DNA of 39,030 bases from a virus (IMGVR_UViG_3300045935_000041:1-39030), one strand, 5' to 3'. Shown: positions 21,774 through 28,272, numbered from the stretch's first letter. Numbers and translations are program-made. The notes: generated from the sequence alone by a model not told the origin.

Positions 21774-21895
21774 CCGATGAGGCGCCAGGACTGCCGGCCG
21801 CCTTCTGGCGCGGGATGTTTTTCGGCCTGGTCCTGAACGCCTTGATCATTGCCTTGGCAGTCGTCGCATGGAGGTTCGCCCTGTGGCTGATGTGA
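21770..21895 (+). CDS. 41-residue single-span membrane protein
   Basis: ATG 21770 in an ATGA overlap with the gene before. Residues 16-40 are one hydrophobic helix (FFGLVLNALIIALAVVAWRF). The N-terminus is acidic and Pro-rich. Such peptides can act in superinfection exclusion or as small membrane toxins, but nothing specific is visible. The gene ends where the next begins. Confidence 0.6.
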   Translation: MTDEAPGLPAAFWRGMFFGLVLNALIIALAVVAWRFALWLM

Positions 21896-22074
21896 TCGAG
21901 TTTAACCTTGTCGTCTGCCGGCGCATCATGGAAGGTCTGGCCCATTTCGCCGATGACGAATTCGGCACCTGCCAGCGATGCCATGCCGCGATCCGGTTCC
22001 GGCCCAATCCGCCGAATGGACCGAAGGTCTGCCTGCAATGCGCGAGGGTATTGGTCGGCGAGGCCGCCGGATGA
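21883..22074 (+). CDS. Small zinc-ribbon protein
   Basis: 63 aa. GTG 21883 is preferred because GGAGG lies 8 nt upstream; ATG 21868 and GTG 21892 are alternatives. Two CxxC pairs, CQRC and CLQC, are separated by about 18 residues (HAAIRFRPNPPNGPKV), a treble-clef or zinc-ribbon form common in small phage DNA- or RNA-binding proteins. It overlaps the next gene by ATGA. Confidence 0.68.
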   Translation: MADVIEFNLVVCRRIMEGLAHFADDEFGTCQRCHAAIRFRPNPPNGPKVCLQCARVLVGEAAG

Positions 22075-22265
22075 TCAGCGCCCGCGAGAAGTTTTACGAG
22101 GCGAAGCGCGAGGCCGCGCTGCGCCGCCGCGTCTATCCGCGCTGGGTCGAGGCGGGGAAGATGAAGATGCACCAGGCCGAGCTGCAGATCCTGATCATGG
22201 ACGCGATCGCCGAGGATTATCGCCTCCTGGCCGAGCAAGACGAAAAGGAAGAGAGGCTGCTGTGA
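22071..22265 (+). CDS. Small charged helical protein
   Basis: 64 aa, ATG 22071 in an ATGA overlap. Mostly helix with many Arg, Lys and Glu (AREKFYEAKREAALRRRVYP, then HQAELQILIMDAIAEDYRLL). The pattern is that of small uncharacterised proteins in rhizobial prophages. It ends the recombination operon; the next gene has its own leader. Confidence 0.6.
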   Translation: MISAREKFYEAKREAALRRRVYPRWVEAGKMKMHQAELQILIMDAIAEDYRLLAEQDEKEERLL

Positions 22266-22277
22266 CATCCCGCTGCA

Positions 22278-22330
22278 TTCCGTTGTCTCCCGTATCGTTC
22301 CGTTGTATGGAGCCAGAAGGAAACAACGGA
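22278..22330. promoter_or_regulatory. Triple TTCCGTTGT motif before the excision-integration genes
   Basis: TTCCGTTGT occurs at 22278-22286 and 22298-22306, exactly 20 bp apart (two helical turns). An inverted copy, ACAACGGA, lies at 22323-22330. The pair at 22299 and 22323 also forms an 8-bp stem. The array sits in the 75-base gap before the HTH gene at 22341, so a regulator or excisionase target is likely. Confidence 0.5.
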
Positions 22331-22340
22331 GACGATTCGC

Positions 22341-22565
22341 ATGAGCGATTCTTTTGCCTGGCCGCCGCGCGGCATGAGCCGCGTGGAAGCTGCTCGCTAT
22401 GTCGGCGTCGGCACGACGAAGTTCGACGAGATGATCGCCGACAAACGCATGCCGAAACCGCGCAAGATCGATGGTCGCACGGTCTGGGACCGCGTCGAGC
22501 TCGACAGCGCCTTCAGCGCCCTTCCGCATCAGGAGCGGCCGAATTTCTTCGACAAGGCCTCCTGA
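22341..22565 (+). CDS. AlpA/excisionase-like HTH protein
   Basis: 74 aa, ATG 22341 with GGAG upstream. A short winged helix-turn-helix of the AlpA/excisionase type: RGMSRVEAARYVGVGTTKFD, then EMIADKRMPKPRKIDGRTVW, and VELDSAFSALP. The last eight residues (NFFDKAS) are encoded by a 24-bp sequence that is repeated exactly at 24157. It may act as excisionase or as activator of the integrase gene. A second HTH gene lies between it and the integrase. Confidence 0.75.
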   Translation: MSDSFAWPPRGMSRVEAARYVGVGTTKFDEMIADKRMPKPRKIDGRTVWDRVELDSAFSALPHQERPNFFDKAS

Positions 22566-22593
22566 CAGGAAACCGCTATGCGCAGGTTTGTCG

Positions 22594-22953
22594 ATGACAC
22601 CGCTGTTGACACCCGAACAGGCGGCGAAGGAGCTCGGCATCGGCGTCGACACGCTGAGCGCGATGCGCAAGGCCGGCGATATTCCCTACGTCAACATCGG
22701 CCGCGGCAAAAAGCGTGAGACGCCGCGCTATGAGCTCGACGATCTGATCGCCTGGAAGGCAAAGAGGAAACAAACGGCATGTCAATTTTCATCCGCAAAA
22801 CCACCAAGGACGGGACGTACGACTACGACTTCCAGTTCAAAGGTGACCGATTTCAGGGAAATACTGGCAAGACGCGAAAGCGAGAGGCGGAAGAGATTGA
22901 AAGAGGCCTCAGGGAAGAGGCCCGCCGCACCTGGGAATCCAGAAAGACCGTAA
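22594..22953 (+). CDS. Second HTH protein, overlapping the integrase start
   Basis: 119 aa if read to its stop. The first 60 residues are a clear winged HTH of the excisionase/helix_turn 17 type: TPEQAAKELGIGVDTLSAM, RKAGDIPYVNIGRG, YELDDLIAWKAKRK. After that the frame runs 175 nt into the integrase gene, and the tail is Ser/Thr/Arg-rich in the way an out-of-frame reading looks. The native protein may once have ended near 22780. It may be the excisionase. The overlap is real in sequence, but the tail may be functionless. Confidence 0.65.
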   Translation: MTPLLTPEQAAKELGIGVDTLSAMRKAGDIPYVNIGRGKKRETPRYELDDLIAWKAKRKQTACQFSSAKPPRTGRTTTTSSSKVTDFREILARRESERRKRLKEASGKRPAAPGNPERP

Positions 22954-23951
22954 CGACACCCGACGCCTCGATGACGCTCGCGCAGGCTTGCACCCGGTTC
23001 TGGCAAGATCGAGAGGCCGACCTGGTCGACAGCGACAAACTGCTTTGGTCGCTCGGCTGGTTCGACAAGCATTTCGGAGATCTTCGCCTGGTCGATATCG
23101 GTGACAACGAGATCGCGCGCATGGTCGCGAGACGTCGCGGCGAAACCAACCTCAATCACAAGAAGACCGAAAAGGCGCTGATCTCTAAGACGACGGTGAA
23201 CCGCACGGTCACGGAACCGATGCGGCAGATTCTGCGCCGGGCGCGAAAGGTATGGAAGGTGCCGGTGCAGGACATCGAATGGCCGGAGCACTTCCTGGCC
23301 GAGCCGCAGGAACTCGTCCGAGAGGCTTCGGTGGACGAGGAAGCGGCAATCCTTGCCAACCTCAAACGCGGCTATGACGACGCGGTCTTTTTCGCGATCC
23401 GCATGGGCGCGCGGCGCGAGGAGATTCTCAATCTCGATTGGCCGCACATCGACTTCTTCAACGACCGCCTGACGCTGGACGGCAAGGGTTCCAGGAAGCG
23501 CACCGTGCCGTTTCCGGAGGATGTCCGCGATCTGCTTTGGAGCCTCAAGGATCATCACAAGGTAAAGGTCTTCACCTACGAGGCGGCCTACAATCGCAAG
23601 GCTGGCAAGCACAGCCCTGCGACGGTGCGCGGCCAGCGCTATCCGCTGACCGAGGCCGGGCTCGAGGAAGCCTTCTCGACAGCGATGAAGACTGCCGGCG
23701 TGGCGAATTTCCGATTCCATGACACGCGCCATACGGCAGCCACCCAGATGCTGCGGGCGACCGGCAACCTACGTCTCGTCCAGCGGCTGCTCGGCCATAG
23801 CAAGATCGAGACGACGATGAAGTATGCGCATGTGACCGACGACGACCTGGCGGTAGCGATGAGCGCGACGAAGTCCCACCGCGATGGACTCGTGACAAAA
23901 AGTCCCGCAAAAAGTCCCGCAAATGACAGCCGAAATGCGGCAACTGATTGA
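22779..23951 (+). CDS. int: Tyrosine integrase
   Basis: 390 aa, ATG 22779. The N-terminal arm-binding part (SIFIRKTTKDGTYDYDFQF) is followed by a core-binding helical region and the catalytic domain: R212 (GARREEIL), H314xxR317 (FHDTRH), H340 (LLGHSKIE) and Tyr349 (MKYAHV). It integrates and excises the phage by recombining attP with attB. The last codons contain two copies of AAAGTCCCGC, the same sequence as the repeats downstream, so arm-type sites reach into the gene's end. The C-terminal tail KSPAKSPANDSRN is dictated by these repeats. Confidence 0.95.
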   Translation: MSIFIRKTTKDGTYDYDFQFKGDRFQGNTGKTRKREAEEIERGLREEARRTWESRKTVTTPDASMTLAQACTRFWQDREADLVDSDKLLWSLGWFDKHFGDLRLVDIGDNEIARMVARRRGETNLNHKKTEKALISKTTVNRTVTEPMRQILRRARKVWKVPVQDIEWPEHFLAEPQELVREASVDEEAAILANLKRGYDDAVFFAIRMGARREEILNLDWPHIDFFNDRLTLDGKGSRKRTVPFPEDVRDLLWSLKDHHKVKVFTYEAAYNRKAGKHSPATVRGQRYPLTEAGLEEAFSTAMKTAGVANFRFHDTRHTAATQMLRATGNLRLVQRLLGHSKIETTMKYAHVTDDDLAVAMSATKSHRDGLVTKSPAKSPANDSRNAATD

Positions 23952-24140
23952 CGCAAAAGGATAACTCCGGAGACTTATGCCGGACCTCCTCCCCCGGCGG
24001 GTGTTGTTTTTTTCGGGCGGAAAATCCTTATATTTCAAAGGCATTTAGCCGAAACGCCCAAAAGAACAAAACGGGTATTTCGGGACAAAAACCGGCCTTT
24101 GGTGGCGAAAAGTCCCGCAAAAGTCCCGCAAAAGTCCCGC
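23899..24140. repeat. Five AAAGTCCCGC repeats, candidate integrase arm sites
   Basis: AAAGTCCCGC at 23899-23908 and 23911-23920 (12-bp step) and at 24109-24118, 24120-24129 and 24131-24140 (11-bp steps). The 3-copy group ends 16 bp before the repeated 24-mer at 24157. Clusters at helical spacing on one side of a core are typical of arm-type sites bound by a tyrosine integrase. Confidence 0.65.
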
Positions 24141-24307
24141 TCACGAAGGCCAGCGCAATTTCTTCGACAAGGCCTCCTGAAAATAATTACGCAATTTGCG
24201 CATTTTCCTCTTGCGTCCTGTGCGCAAGTTGCGTATACCTATTTCAACAGCAAGACATTGCGGCGCGGCAATTCCGCCAGCGCCCACCAGCCTTAAGGAG
24301 GCTTTTT
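23952..24307. other. Non-coding attP and control region after the integrase
   Basis: 356 bases without a supported gene. In order: a C/G-rich stretch followed by TTGTTTTTTT (24004-24013), possibly the integrase terminator; three AAAGTCCCGC arm-type repeats; the 24-bp core copy at 24157-24180; a 14-bp inverted repeat over a promoter at 24189-24239; and TAAGGAGG (24294-24301), the ribosome site for the 63-aa gene. A reading frame spans the region but its composition is that of non-coding DNA. Confidence 0.65.
24189..24239 (+). promoter_or_regulatory. Promoter with 14-bp near-perfect inverted repeat
   Basis: ACGCAATTTGCGCA (24189-24202) and TGCGCAAGTTGCGT (24221-24234) match as an inverted repeat at 13 of 14 positions, 18 bp apart. 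Between and over them lies a sigma70-like promoter: TTGCGT (24211-24216), 17-nt spacer, TATACC (24234-24239). A repressor bound to both arms would cover the promoter. Confidence 0.65.
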
Positions 24308-24499
24308 ATGAAACTTCTTTCTTCTACCGACCTCGCGATCGCCATGGCGATCCGCACCGACAGCCTTCGGGTTGTTGAGCGCGAAGGCCGCTTCGGCGCC
24401 TTCTGGTCCATCGAAGACGCCTTTGGCGTCATCGAGGTGGCGCTCAGCGCCGAGGAGGCCGGCCTTCGGGTCGGCGCCATCGAGGCGAGAGCGGCCTAA
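24308..24499 (+). CDS. Small protein expressed from its own promoter
   Basis: 63 aa. ATG 24308 has AAGGAGG 7 nt upstream, the strongest site in this area. Composition is ordinary coding (LLSSTDLAIAMAIRTDSLRV, then FGAFWSIEDAFGVIEVALSA) with high third-position GC. Promoter and operator lie about 70 bp upstream and a terminator covers its stop codon, so it is a stand-alone unit, likely active in the lysogen. Function unknown. Confidence 0.7.
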   Translation: MKLLSSTDLAIAMAIRTDSLRVVEREGRFGAFWSIEDAFGVIEVALSAEEAGLRVGAIEARAA

Positions 24500-24514
24500 A
24501 CCGCTCTTTTCTTT
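24488..24514 (+). terminator. Intrinsic terminator
   Basis: Perfect 7-bp stem AGAGCGG/CCGCTCT (24488-24494, 24501-24507) with loop CCTAAA, followed by TTTCTTTTCC. The stop codon of the 63-aa gene lies in the loop. Some read-through is expected because the next gene follows 25 bases later. Confidence 0.85.
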
Positions 24515-24531
24515 TCCAAAGGATTTATATT

Positions 24532-24735
24532 ATGGCCGAAACAATCACCCTCGAATTTCTTGCCGAGCAGCAGAAGCAGCTTCTGACAGAAGTGCGCAGC
24601 ATGCGCGAAGATCTGGACGTAACATCCGCCACCGTCCGCCGCATGGACGGGACTCTGCAAGGTCTTGTCAGCGAGATCCGCGCCTTGGCCGCACAACAGT
24701 CGCGGCTGCGCCTGAAGGTCGACAGCCATGATTGA
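24532..24735 (+). CDS. Small coiled-coil protein
   Basis: 67 aa, ATG 24532 with AAAGGA upstream. The protein is almost wholly an amphipathic helix (LEFLAEQQKQLLTEVRSMRE, then DGTLQGLVSEIRALAAQQSR), a likely dimer or trimer. It overlaps the HTH gene after it by 8 nt. The pair may work together, for example a coiled-coil partner of a DNA-binding protein. Not recognised. Confidence 0.65.
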   Translation: MAETITLEFLAEQQKQLLTEVRSMREDLDVTSATVRRMDGTLQGLVSEIRALAAQQSRLRLKVDSHD

Positions 24736-24922
24736 GCCCAATGATCTCGCCGCCCAGGTCAAAGCCTGGCGCGGTAAAGTCCCGGCCAGGGAGGCCGCCG
24801 ATGTCCTCGGCATCAGCCTGCGCACGCTGCAGGGTGTCGAGCAGGGCCGCGGCTTCAACTACCCGACACTGCTGCTGATCGCGCTTGAAGCCACGAAGGA
24901 CAAGATCCGTGAAGCATCCTGA
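24728..24922 (+). CDS. Small XRE-type HTH protein
   Basis: 64 aa, ATG 24728. The helix-turn-helix is clear: LAAQVKAWRGKVPAREAADV, LGISLRTLQGVEQGRG, then YPTLLLIALEATKDKI. It lacks any effector domain. It could be the protein that binds the inverted repeat at 24.2 kb. That link is a guess from proximity. Confidence 0.7.
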   Translation: MIEPNDLAAQVKAWRGKVPAREAADVLGISLRTLQGVEQGRGFNYPTLLLIALEATKDKIREAS

Positions 24923-24968
24923 TTATCCTGTCACTGCCGAATCGACAAACCCCTTGAAGGAAATCAAA

Positions 24969-25466
24969 TTGAAAACGCTTCTCGCCGCGGCTCTCACGGC
25001 CGCCTTCGCCATGCCCGCAGCGGCTCGCGATATCTCGTTCACCTTTAATGGTGAGTATCAGGGCAAGTCCTTCGCTGTCGGTAAACTGTCCAGCGACGAC
25101 TGTGGCAAGCTGCTTGTCAAGCCGCTGGTCATGATTCCGACTGGCAATGGCTCACGGCTTGCGGTGCCGGCGACCGACGTCAAGAACCGTCAGTGTGTTG
25201 CATCAGGCGAGAGCGAAACGCCAGACCAGATCCTCCGCTTCGTGAATTTCCCATTGGTCAAGGTCTATAGGCGCGATGACGGCACGTCGGTCGTTCAAGT
25301 CGGCAACGGGCCGAAGGTCGATCTCAACACGGCAGCCAGATTCTCGTCATGGGAAGATGACACCGGCTTCTACTATTTCGTCGACAATCTCATCTTCACC
25401 GACAAAAGCGGCAAGAAGACTTGCTATGAGGATGAGAGTCGCCGGTTCCCATGTGATGCCAACTGA
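24969..25466 (+). CDS. Secreted or periplasmic protein, probable lysogeny gene
   Basis: 165 aa from TTG 24969. I chose it because AAGGAA lies 7 nt upstream and a signal peptide then starts at residue 1: KTLLAAALTAAFAMPAAA, with a likely cleavage after AAA. The mature protein is beta-rich (DISFTFNGEYQGKSFAVGKL) and has four cysteines (in DDCGK, NRQCV, KTCYE and FPCDA), enough for two disulfides, which agrees with export. It lies at the end of the lysogenic arm beside no phage structural gene, the usual place for morons that alter the host surface or block superinfection. The family is not recognised. Confidence 0.75.
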   Translation: MKTLLAAALTAAFAMPAAARDISFTFNGEYQGKSFAVGKLSSDDCGKLLVKPLVMIPTGNGSRLAVPATDVKNRQCVASGESETPDQILRFVNFPLVKVYRRDDGTSVVQVGNGPKVDLNTAARFSSWEDDTGFYYFVDNLIFTDKSGKKTCYEDESRRFPCDAN

Positions 25467-25705
25467 CCGCCGCCTTGCCGCCTGCCGGCCCCGCGAGCAC
25501 GCGCGGGCGGTTCGGCCGATAGAATATGGCCCGGAACGCTAGCGCCTGTCCTTGGGCCGCTTGCGGCCGACGCAGGATATGCTAGACACCTGCCCGTCGC
25601 TTGGCGGCCCGTCAGCAGGCAAGCGACTAGACCGCCGCCGCAGATCCAAACGAATCCCCCTTCGCCCCATCTGTCGCGGCGGTCACCCGCCGCCGAGCGC
25701 CTCTG
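25467..25705. other. Convergent intergenic region with hairpins
   Basis: 239 bases between converging genes. Three hairpins are visible: CCCGCG/CGCGGG (25490-25507), GGCCGC-TT-GCGGCC (25555-25568) and GCGGCGG-TCAC-CCGCCGC (25676-25693). The last is usable on both strands. None has a U run, so they may be weak or Rho-assisted terminators separating the two arms. No gene is supported here. Confidence 0.5.
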
Positions 25706-26179
25706 CTACTCCTTCTCTGGCCGGGGTGAGAACATGGGCCGCTTCGAATGCGGGAAGGTTGGGATCGGCCCGTAGCCCCGCGCATGGGCGATGATCTCGT
25801 CCAGCACCCGGCAGTAGTTCTGGGCATCTGCCGCATTAGGCTCGACCGGCGTGTTGACGCCGATGTACCAGCGGTCGTTGCCGCTGTAGGCATAGCTGAG
25901 CGAGATGTAATAGCTCGCCTTGGCGGCGCGCAGCGAGGCCACCCGCATGCCGCAATCGGTCCCCGGCATCACCCGCTCCTCGAAAGTCGAGAAGATGAGC
26001 TGCAACAGCCGCTCGTCGTTGATGATGCGCCACGTCAGGTAGGCCGGGCCAAGCGACACCACCAGAAGGGCGATCACCAGAACGTTGGTCAGGGTCAGCC
26101 CCTTGACCGCCGTCAGCCAATTGAGCAGTCCGCCCGGCGGCTGTGTGGGTGGCGGCGCAGGAGGTTCGGGCGCAGTCAC
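25706..26179 (-). CDS. Single-span membrane protein at the end of the late operon
   Basis: 157 aa, ATG 26179 overlapping the previous stop. Pro-rich N-terminus, one hydrophobic helix at about 29-50 (TNVLVIALLVVSLGPAYL), then a soluble domain with two Cys (GTDCGM and QNYCRV). That domain could face the periplasm. The position after a two-span protein suggests a lysis-related role, such as a spanin-like or holin-modifier protein, or a superinfection factor. No lipobox is seen. Confidence 0.6.
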   Translation of the reverse strand: MTAPEPPAPPPTQPPGGLLNWLTAVKGLTLTNVLVIALLVVSLGPAYLTWRIINDERLLQLIFSTFEERVMPGTDCGMRVASLRAAKASYYISLSYAYSGNDRWYIGVNTPVEPNAADAQNYCRVLDEIIAHARGYGPIPTFPHSKRPMFSPRPEKE

Positions 26180-26403
26180 GGAAGTGGTGCGCTAACAATG
26201 TGAAACGTCGGAATGCCGAACAGCAAGGCCACCAGCATATAAAGCGCGACCAATGCGACAACGGCGATGTAGCCTTTTTGAACGTTGGCCGGAACCGGGA
26301 AGCTCATCCACGAACAGAACCAGAGGATAACCGCGCCGATCAACAGCAGGATGGCGATGACAATGGCGATGTTGATAATACCGAGGATCAATTGCGGGAT
26401 CAT
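26176..26403 (-). CDS. Two-span membrane protein, holin candidate
   Basis: 75 aa, ATG 26403 with AAAGGAGA upstream. Two hydrophobic helices: QLILGIINIAIVIAILLLIG and IAVVALVALYMLVALLFGI, with a short loop between (FPVPANVQKG). Length and topology fit small holins that let endolysin cross the membrane. The known endolysin gene is 16 kb away in the circle, which is unusual. Confidence 0.55.
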   Translation of the reverse strand: MIPQLILGIINIAIVIAILLLIGAVILWFCSWMSFPVPANVQKGYIAVVALVALYMLVALLFGIPTFHIVSAPLP

Positions 26404-26439
26404 GGCAGTCTCTCCTTTGCCGAAATTCTTCGGGGATGC

Positions 26440-26676
26440 TCATGGCGGCCCCTGCGGCTGGCGGCAATCCCTGATGTCCTTGACCAGTGCGGTGATCAGT
26501 TCCAGCTGCGCCTTGTTGCGCTCGCTGGCATTAGCGGCGACCTCGCCCAGCACAAAGGCGGCGAAGCCGAGAAAGCCGACATTGACGACGAGCAGAGCGA
26601 TGGCCAGCGGCGTCGATTTCATTGCCTCGATCGCCGAGCTGGCGACCTTGCCAGCTTCCTCCGGTATGTTGCTCAT
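26440..26676 (-). CDS. Single-span membrane protein, possible holin or antiholin
   Basis: 78 aa, ATG 26676 with AAAAGGAA upstream. A hydrophobic helix at about 23-46 (PLAIALLVVNVGFLGFAAFV) lies between an acidic N-terminus and a charged tail (NKAQLELITALVKDIRD). It resembles uncharacterised phage membrane proteins beside holins. Its order in the cluster suggests lysis timing. Confidence 0.55.
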   Translation of the reverse strand: MSNIPEEAGKVASSAIEAMKSTPLAIALLVVNVGFLGFAAFVLGEVAANASERNKAQLELITALVKDIRDCRQPQGPP

Positions 26677-26688
26677 CGGCGTTCCTTT

Positions 26689-26781
26689 TCAGATCCGCCA
26701 CAGGACGTAAATCACGAACGCGATGGCCAGCGCGAAGACCAGCCAGGCGAGCAATGTGGTGGTCAGCCTGAAAGGCGGCAT
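26689..26781 (-). CDS. 30-residue membrane peptide
   Basis: ATG 26781 to stop 26689: a short basic start and one hydrophobic helix (TLLAWLVFALAIAFVIYVLW). Too short for standard gene finders. Ribosome site is weak. It sits in the same direction among membrane genes, which supports it. Longer in-frame starts would overlap the gene above and look non-coding. Confidence 0.5.
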   Translation of the reverse strand: MPPFRLTTTLLAWLVFALAIAFVIYVLWRI

Positions 26782-26800
26782 CCTAAAATACCGCTGGCGG

Positions 26801-27133
26801 TCATGCTGGCGCTGCCGCGAACGAGTTGGCCCGCGCATCCCAGATGGTGGCGAGCGCAAACTCGATGTCGCCGTCGGGGACCGCGTCACCGCCTTCTGTC
26901 TCCAGCGTCGAGGCTATGACCGGATTGGCGGCGGCGACGTGCTGGGCGAGCAGCAGCGCGCTGTCCTGCCCCCGGAAGATGCGGTCGGAGTAGGCGACGC
27001 GATTGGCGTGGTTGGGCGCGGTCGGGTCTTCGCTGGCGACGTTCTGCGCCACCTTGAGCGAGATGAACGACACCCGCGTGAAGAACGTCGGGTCCGATGC
27101 GGCGTCGATGATGGCTTGGCTTGACATGGTCAT
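26801..27133 (-). CDS. Late-operon small protein, tail-associated context
   Basis: 110 aa. ATG 27133 has TTAGGAG upstream and overlaps the stop of the gene before as ATGA. The body TMSSQAIIDAASDPTFFTRV then ISLKVAQNVASEDPTAPNHA and ending in WDARANSFAA is well-behaved soluble sequence. It resembles uncharacterised proteins after tail fibre genes. No domain is recognised. Confidence 0.65.
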   Translation of the reverse strand: MTMSSQAIIDAASDPTFFTRVSFISLKVAQNVASEDPTAPNHANRVAYSDRIFRGQDSALLLAQHVAAANPVIASTLETEGGDAVPDGDIEFALATIWDARANSFAAAPA

Positions 27134-27414
27134 GTTTCTCCTAAGACTTGAGCGATGGTTGGGCCGCCGAAAAGCGTGTCGGGAGCGCTGGTGATCCGCT
27201 GGTTGAGCGGTGGCGTCGGTACCCCGGCAACGACCTCGCCGTCGAGCCATTTGCGTTCGCCGGGATATGCGAGGAACTCCCGATATTGTTCGGAACTGAT
27301 CTCGACCGCTTCGACAGGTCGCTGCGCCTCCGGCCAGACGTCGGACGGGAAAAAACTGGTCGGGAAGCCGTCATCGTCAAAGGTCGCGAAATAGCGGATT
27401 TCGTTCTGGTCCAT
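27130..27414 (-). CDS. Tail-fibre-associated small protein
   Basis: 94 aa. ATG 27414 follows the fibre stop by one base. The start DQNEIRYFATFDDDGFPTSF and EISSEQYREFLAYPGERKW resemble tail fibre assembly or accessory proteins of phages, which share a DxxGFPxxFFxxD-type opening. It may help fold or attach the fibre made upstream. The family cannot be named with certainty. Confidence 0.65.
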   Translation of the reverse strand: MDQNEIRYFATFDDDGFPTSFFPSDVWPEAQRPVEAVEISSEQYREFLAYPGERKWLDGEVVAGVPTPPLNQRITSAPDTLFGGPTIAQVLGET

Positions 27415-27415
27415 G

Positions 27416-28261
27416 TCAGTATCCAATCGCCAGACAATGGACATTTATCTGCGCCAATGCCACAGCCCCCGGTGTCACCACGCGTGCTTGAAAAGCGGTG
27501 ATGGCCGAATTTGACATCGACACAAAATGCACACCAAACAACACATTTCCAGCCTGTACCGATCCGGGTGAGGCTGTCAGAGCAACGGCAATACACGCAT
27601 TCGGAAATGCTGCCGGGAATGTGAAATTGCCATTGCCACCTGGGTCTGTTGTCCTAACGCCGAAATTCATGATCAGGCCATTTTGCAGCTTGACATAGCC
27701 GGCACTGGAAAACGGGCTATTGGCCGCCGTAAAGACCGGATTGGCACCGACGGCAAGACTGGCGACGTTGGCAGTCAGCACTGCGCCATTGGCCACCAAC
27801 GTAGACAACACCGATCCGGCACTGTCCTTCCAGATGACAGCAGGAGCGGGAATGGCCCCGGTCCCCTGTACGATCAGATTGGCACCGTTGGTTTGCAGAC
27901 TGCCGTTGATTGTCATGCTGCCGCCATCGTCCATCGTCGCGACATCGGTGCCGGTCAAATCCGCCTTGTCGTTCCACACGAAACGGTTCGGACTGACGCG
28001 GGCGCCGAAGCCGATATCGGCCGCCGTAAATGAAGCCGACAGCGCGAAGGTCGGATCGACCCATGCATTGTTGGCGAGATTGCGCTGCCGCAACTGGCCG
28101 TTAGGCGTCACCGTCGTGTCGAGCCAGAGCTGGCCGGCATAGGTAACGGTGGGCTCGATCGGCCCTGCGCTTGATGATGCCAGTGCCTGGATGGCCCCGT
28201 TCATGTCGGTCCGGACCGCCAAGCCGGGACCGTTGTCGATTACCATGTCATGCTGCGGCAT
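27416..28261 (-). CDS. Tail fibre with gp53-like C-terminal domain
   Basis: 281 aa, ATG 28261. The N-terminal part has the repeat-like pattern seen in phage fibres (YAGQLWLDTTVTPNGQLRQR, then NNAWVDPTF). The middle is beta-rich. The last 90 residues match the fibre tip domain known from gp53-like proteins: KLQNGLIMNFGVRTTDPGG, NFTFPAAFPNACIAVALTAS and the ending HCLAIGY. It follows the J-like gene, the normal place for a receptor-contact fibre. Confidence 0.8.
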   Translation of the reverse strand: MPQHDMVIDNGPGLAVRTDMNGAIQALASSSAGPIEPTVTYAGQLWLDTTVTPNGQLRQRNLANNAWVDPTFALSASFTAADIGFGARVSPNRFVWNDKADLTGTDVATMDDGGSMTINGSLQTNGANLIVQGTGAIPAPAVIWKDSAGSVLSTLVANGAVLTANVASLAVGANPVFTAANSPFSSAGYVKLQNGLIMNFGVRTTDPGGNGNFTFPAAFPNACIAVALTASPGSVQAGNVLFGVHFVSMSNSAITAFQARVVTPGAVALAQINVHCLAIGY

Positions 28262-28272
28262 TTTTTCCTCCT

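Larger units (their letters stand above)
22542..24180. repeat. Exact 24-bp direct repeat flanking the HTH-integrase cassette
   Basis: The same 24 bases, beginning AATTTCTTCGACAAGG and ending CCTCCTGA, occur at 22542-22565 and 24157-24180, 1,615 bp apart in the same orientation. The first copy is the 3' end of the HTH gene at 22341 (NFFDKAS-stop). The second would encode the same ending after PAHEGQR, similar to the PHQERP before the first, so the likeness extends beyond the identical bases. The second copy adjoins integrase-type arm repeats and is the best attP core candidate. Confidence 0.82.

Noticed and set aside
22782-23732. 316-codon open frame on the minus strand
   Set aside because: Mirror of the integrase gene in high-GC DNA.
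23948-24307. Upstream part of a 183-codon frame reaching the 63-aa gene
   Set aside because: Crosses the attP repeats, promoter and operator; Ser/Cys-rich with no coding character. Only the part from 24308 is kept.
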